Origin: Thiomargarita sp.
GTDB lineage: Bacteria > Pseudomonadota > Gammaproteobacteria > Beggiatoales > Beggiatoaceae
Length of the DNA: 64,000 nucleotides
Reading direction: 5' to 3'
NCBI GenBank assembly: GCA_020721045.1
Contig: DYNN01000005.1
Span: forward strand, 1 to 64,000
This document shows positions 61,901 to 64,000 of the stretch, piece by piece. Under the pieces are notes generated by a model. The model worked only from the letters and a program-made list of their open reading frames with translations. It was not told the DNA's origin and did no database searches. How positions within the stretch are numbered: the first letter of the stretch is position 1; each line of letters begins with the position of its first letter. The position numbers and the translations under genes are program-made.

Positions 61901-64000
61901 GCATGTTGATGCGAATAATGCTCAAATTCGATTATTTTTCCATTTTGTTGTTGTAATTGCCCGATTAAACGGAAGTCAGGATTAATTCCATTATCACATA
62001 ATGTTCTGATACAAGTAGCGTGTACAACATCGCCAGCACTCACTTGAATGCCGGGATAAAAAACGGGTAAATAAACCGGTAACCAACAATATTCATGTTT
62101 TAAAATATCAATGACTTCACCGGGCATAGTGTGCAAATTCAACCACACCAAGAAGCCATCAAAACGCCCTTCTTTTTGAATAATAAAGTGAATTTCGTGA
62201 CTGTCTTCCAATGCCACTTGTTGACTGAAATCTAAATCTTCAAAAATATCTGCGTTAGATAACAAATGATCCAGTGGATATTTTTTAATACACAGTCTCA
62301 AATCAAACGGATGTCTTTTTTGTGCAAAGATTTTTTCTGTATAAGAGCCAGGTATTTTGGGAAAACCTAAATCGTTTAATAGCACATCAGGTAATTGAGT
62401 TACCGCGATTTTTGTGGTGCTGCGACAAGGTAACATCACGCCATCGGATTTCATAAATCGCCAAGCGTCGTTAATTAAAACCGCAGCACCTTCGCAACCG
62501 CCAATAGGACCGACAATTTCTGACACACAGACATCGGCTAATTCTGGTAATTCATTGATTTGACGAGAATCTCCATGTATCAAAATAATTTTGTCGCTCA
62601 ATCCCAAATTAGCAACGCATTCAATCGCCTCTTGATAAGCTTCATCACCAATTTCAATGGCATACACTTTTTTCGCGCCCGCTTCAATACAAAAACGGGC
62701 TAAAATGGCTTCTTTACCAGTACCAATTTCAAGTACAATTTTATCTTTAACTAGATGATTCATCGCAATTTTATAACTTTGATTGCGCAATTCATCATGA
62801 GTTAGGATGTAATATAGTAAATCATCATAAACGAAATATTCAGCCACTGAGGGCCACAGTTCTATTTGATTTTCTTTAGGTTTTTCAATTTCACGAAGTT
62901 GGGTAAAATGGCAATAAGTGGGTGTGCCAAATTGATCAGTTAACGTTAATTCATTGAATTTATTGCTTTTTAACAGTTGATTAGCAGAAAAGTAGGCTGT
63001 TAATTTTTGAATGTTATAAGCCGGCATTTCAATCGCTTCACGAATATGCTGATTGCCACCATCCAACCCAATTAGTAACTGCGTTTGTTGATGCTGCAAT
63101 GCAGTTAAAAAAGCGTACAATCCCTGTTTAGCGGTCACCGGATAAAAACCACGTGCGCGCGACATTTCTTTCATCTCGGCAGTGACTCCAGCACTATCCC
63201 ATAAACTCCAATTTAAACAATAACTTTTCAATGGTGTGTGCTGATTTAAATAGTGACTAAAATGGGTGTGAAAATTAGCTGCTGCCGCTATCGCACCAAC
63301 GGTTGCACCGCCAAAAAAGCCATTGATGGAAGAGAAGTTGATAAAAATACCCGCTGCTTGCTCAATTAATAATTGCGCTAATTTCCATACTCTATTGATT
63401 TCAATATCAAAAATTATCGATAAACTGTCTATTGTTTCATCAAGTAACATGCATTCTCGTGGCAATTGGGTAATATGAATTACGCCTGCTAAAGTAACAT
63501 TTTCTTGTATTTTAAATTGATTAAGTACTTGATCTAATTCAGTAAAATTACAAATTGTCACATGATCAAATTGGGACAATTCTTGTCGTAACGCCGCATT
63601 GTCAGTAGATTGTTCGGTGGTTAATAAAATTAACTGTGTTTGATAGTGTAATTGCAAAAATTTAGCAATTTCAATCGCAACATTAAGAATACCCACTGTT
63701 ATAATATATAAACCACCAATTTTAAATGGTAAATCAATTGGTTGTGGTGAATCAAAAACCACTTTTTCTAATCTTGGCAACCAGCGTTGTCCTTGGCGAT
63801 AGGCAACTTCAGTTTCACGAGAGAAAACTTGTAATTCTTGTAATATACATTGCGCATTAACTTCATTAGAATCAATAGATAAATCAAGATGGTGACAAGA
63901 TAACCAAGGAATTTCTTGTGATATTGTCTTAATTAAACCCAATAAAGGTGCTTTTTGATAAAAAACAACGTCACTGGGCAATATCGTTTGTGTACCACTG
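55978..64000 (-). CDS. Type I modular polyketide synthase, C-terminal part
   Basis: At least 2,670 residues; the frame is open to the window edge, so the N terminus is missing. Domains, numbered from 63981: KR-like about 1-310 (catalytic Tyr replaced, VGAIAAAANF), PRMT-like methyltransferase about 380-720 (VLEIGTGKE, SEIVGPIGGCEG double-Glu loop), ACP about 765-840 (LGGHSLL), KS about 855-1290 (ACSTTLV, EAHGTGTEMGDP, NVGHLQ), AT about 1385-1700 (GHSLGE; HAFHSP, malonyl-type), DH about 1750-2040 (DHLIYNQ, HPGLIDACF), KR about 2215-2480 (GGLGALG; Ser/Tyr/Asn present, so active), ACP about 2545-2620 (GVDSLLA). It ends in an acidic helix (ADELEQLIKQDLEKG), probably a docking tail. No thioesterase. 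Confidence 0.93.
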   Translation of the reverse strand, partial: SGTQTILPSDVVFYQKAPLLGLIKTISQEIPWLSCHHLDLSIDSNEVNAQCILQELQVFSRETEVAYRQGQRWLPRLEKVVFDSPQPIDLPFKIGGLYIITVGILNVAIEIAKFLQLHYQTQLILLTTEQSTDNAALRQELSQFDHVTICNFTELDQVLNQFKIQENVTLAGVIHITQLPRECMLLDETIDSLSIIFDIEINRVWKLAQLLIEQAAGIFINFSSINGFFGGATVGAIAAAANFHTHFSHYLNQHTPLKSYCLNWSLWDSAGVTAEMKEMSRARGFYPVTAKQGLYAFLTALQHQQTQLLIGLDGGNQHIREAIEMPAYNIQKLTAYFSANQLLKSNKFNELTLTDQFGTPTYCHFTQLREIEKPKENQIELWPSVAEYFVYDDLLYYILTHDELRNQSYKIAMNHLVKDKIVLEIGTGKEAILARFCIEAGAKKVYAIEIGDEAYQEAIECVANLGLSDKIILIHGDSRQINELPELADVCVSEIVGPIGGCEGAAVLINDAWRFMKSDGVMLPCRSTTKIAVTQLPDVLLNDLGFPKIPGSYTEKIFAQKRHPFDLRLCIKKYPLDHLLSNADIFEDLDFSQQVALEDSHEIHFIIQKEGRFDGFLVWLNLHTMPGEVIDILKHEYCWLPVYLPVFYPGIQVSAGDVVHATCIRTLCDNGINPDFRLIGQLQQQNGKIIEFEHYSHQHANLYKNTPFYQKLFAEDAFGYNLMSRLDIATQHLAEMPLTLTNEIDREKLAQLSKKSHQTKQTVPQNAVEKQIADIWQAVLGLSKVGVYDNFFELGGHSLLLVQTQSKLQALFGQQLSLVEMFKYPTISALAAYLTTDSQEVTGSQQGQTRAQLRHQKQGDVKNNDIAVIGLSCRFPGANNIAEFWHNLSHGIESVTFFTEEEIIAAGIDPVSVHHPNYVKGNPILSDIESFDAQFFGYTAREVELLDPQQRIFLECCWEVLEDAGYNSLDYQGAIGLYAGASMNSYILNNIYPNRHLLDPQDNLDVTTFDSYGGFQLMVANDKDYLPTRTSYKLNLRGPSINVQTACSTTLVTVHLACQSLLSGECDIALAGGASVKAPQKAGHLFQEGMIVSPDGHCRTFDVKAQGTVFGSGIGVVALKRLEDAISDGDHIYAIVKGSAVNNDGLMKVGYMAPSSDGQAAVAAEAMTIAGVTADTIGFVEAHGTGTEMGDPIEVAGLTQAFRMTTDKKAFCPIGAVKTNVGHLQIASGVVGFIKAVLALYHKQIPPTLHFEQANPNIDFANSPFYVNTQLLDWQTINEQPRRAGVNSLGIGGTNAHVILEEAPTFTNSINEIERPLHLLTLSAKNEAALQQLTQNYLNWLKKQSGNLADICFTANVGRAHFEHRLAIICSDTVDLLNQLQKNPAQFSQKAKERLNIAFLFTGQGSQYVGMAKQLFETQPTFRATLEHCEAILRDDLEQSLLQVLYPETLANCEGKQCVITDSPLNETAYTQPALFAIEYALAQLWLSWGIKPNYVMGHSLGEYVAACIAGVFSLEDGLKLVAERARLMQALPQNGSMVAIFVHEKRVATAIQPYTEKVSIAAINSPENIVISGEKEAIQAIVANFTAQGVKTSTLQVSHAFHSPLMTKMLPAFEQVVKTINFALPQIPLISNLTGLLVDEEITTPTYWCHHILQSVQWVKSVATLEQQGCDTWIEIGAKPTLLGLVRQTVTSDNMTYLPSLHRDKTDWQQLLESVSTLYMQGAAFNWQHFDQDYQRRRLPLPTYPFQRQRYWIDRPKSVQIQSNKPKLHPLLESKIYSPALKTTLFETFFHTEQMPFLRDHLIYNQVVASGACHISLLLGAAELTLKQTGCVLTDVLFPHALRVPAVGCTVQLSLTPEQQNIAFQLISLEETEHWTVHATGYVSAVVDLPKKSFYFNELWHSCTQSISATQFYQLQRDRHIELGETYQWFKEIRRGENESVAQVRLPTAIADAHAYQLHPGLIDACFGLLVASVDIAVEETFVPFSIEKIVFYHKPNNFNCWLYGQLRKSSTPDRILGDMRLFDEEGQLILEIIGLEGRKANQAAMVQLSQVELRDWLYQISWQTQKLIASNNDAQGYWLIFVDKQEFGEQLIHTLEQQGGQCVVVIAGDHFAQLVDDRHYQVNPSQSDDFKRLWQACLSISTNYRGIVYLWGQDALIDDLVNAQLLANAGILHLIQALMQETIAQYPRLWLLTDNVYSIENKSDFQPQQALVWGLSRVIQLEHPELQCTCLDYDFSDKKAFITALLSEIMADEVETQISWREGQRYVARLTPHILPQNQSVIHQTGNYLITGGLGALGLQLANWLVKQGAKYLILISRHVTTDAQIAVAQLIDRGAHITLVTADVTDQIALNQALAAVLPTLPPIRGVVHAAGVLRDSLLIQQQWSDFAEGLAAKTLGAWHLHRLFEKTPLDFFVLFSSAASLLGNQGQGSYAAANAFLDGLAHYRRGRGLVATSINWSLWQQTGMARDVENNFVKQGFKPIIPEQGWAILQRILANDVTQISMIQCNWSVYLTQFSQQQQLLNQLITPVAQSVNSDFLVQLQKTVISGQKSLLTDFVYQTAQRLLGMSTTVLDIDKPLMEQGVDSLLAVEMRNRLSKEIAMPLPVGLLFNYPSIVEIVDYLATDVLKIVISEDNIAQTSIETQNTLDYLDELSADELEQLIKQDLEKGHI

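Overview
The window is an AT-rich chromosomal stretch of a Gram-negative gammaproteobacterium. The evidence is lipid A/Kdo biosynthesis (waaA, an lpxL-like gene), a complete rnfABCDGE operon in gammaproteobacterial order, type II secretion genes, hda, dapD/lysA and Lnt/Lol-type lipoproteins. Low GC, many palindromic repeats, very large hybrid kinases, STAND NTPases and a type I polyketide synthase together resemble filamentous sulfur bacteria (Thiotrichales, Beggiatoa/Thioploca-like). That placement is inference from style and not from a marker gene. No rRNA, tRNA or CRISPR array was seen.

Layout. 0-9.5 kb: a broken TonB-dependent receptor start, a 130-bp MITE-like element, an AGCS symporter, ychF, cysS, a class III nucleotide cyclase, a VapBC-type pair, a zinc-ribbon methyltransferase, a lipoprotein and dapD. 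9.5-17.7 kb: a detached polymorphic-toxin-like domain with a small partner, then a tightly packed plus-strand series (glycosyltransferase, dtd, SDR, substrate-binding protein, rsmI, radC, lptM-like, lysA) meeting waaA head-on with coding overlap. 17.8-20.8 kb: a compact cassette of unknown role: a divergent XRE regulator, two small Trp-rich membrane proteins, an unknown soluble protein and an AAA+ ATPase with an altered Walker A. 21-26 kb: a cold-shock protein, a membrane-anchored tail-collar-like protein, hda, a stand-alone S24-like domain, lpxL-like and SCO-like genes.

26-35.3 kb holds three large signalling proteins: a Ser/Thr kinase-AAA-GAF-histidine kinase, a membrane hybrid kinase and a receiver-kinase. 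A 740-bp intergenic region between the first two is packed with nested repeats. 34-39.5 kb (minus strand) carries gspK-L-M, a GspC/PilP-like protein and nagZ, ending in the receiver-kinase. 39.7-44.8 kb carries divergent NACHT and NB-ARC STAND proteins and a helical protein. 44.8-50.7 kb has an Sfp-type phosphopantetheinyl transferase and the rnf operon. 51-52.7 kb is glnA behind an apparent NtrC/sigma-54 promoter. 52.7-64 kb (minus strand) is a likely operon of a very large type I PKS (running off the window), an SPFH protein, a periplasmic binding lipoprotein, a small membrane protein and a 3-hydroxyacyl-CoA dehydrogenase.

The most distinctive sequence-level observation is a pair of small transposon-like elements sharing the 17-bp terminal repeat AATGCCATTAAGTTAAG, each flanked by a 12-14 bp direct repeat. 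One is inserted inside the 5' end of rnfG. It destroys the native start (which overlapped the rnfD stop) but supplies a new in-frame ATG from its own terminal repeat. Candidate undescribed systems are the XRE/membrane/AAA+ cassette and the divergent NACHT/NB-ARC locus. The PKS is also unusual: it has a PRMT-like methyltransferase domain next to a ketoreductase that has lost its catalytic Tyr.
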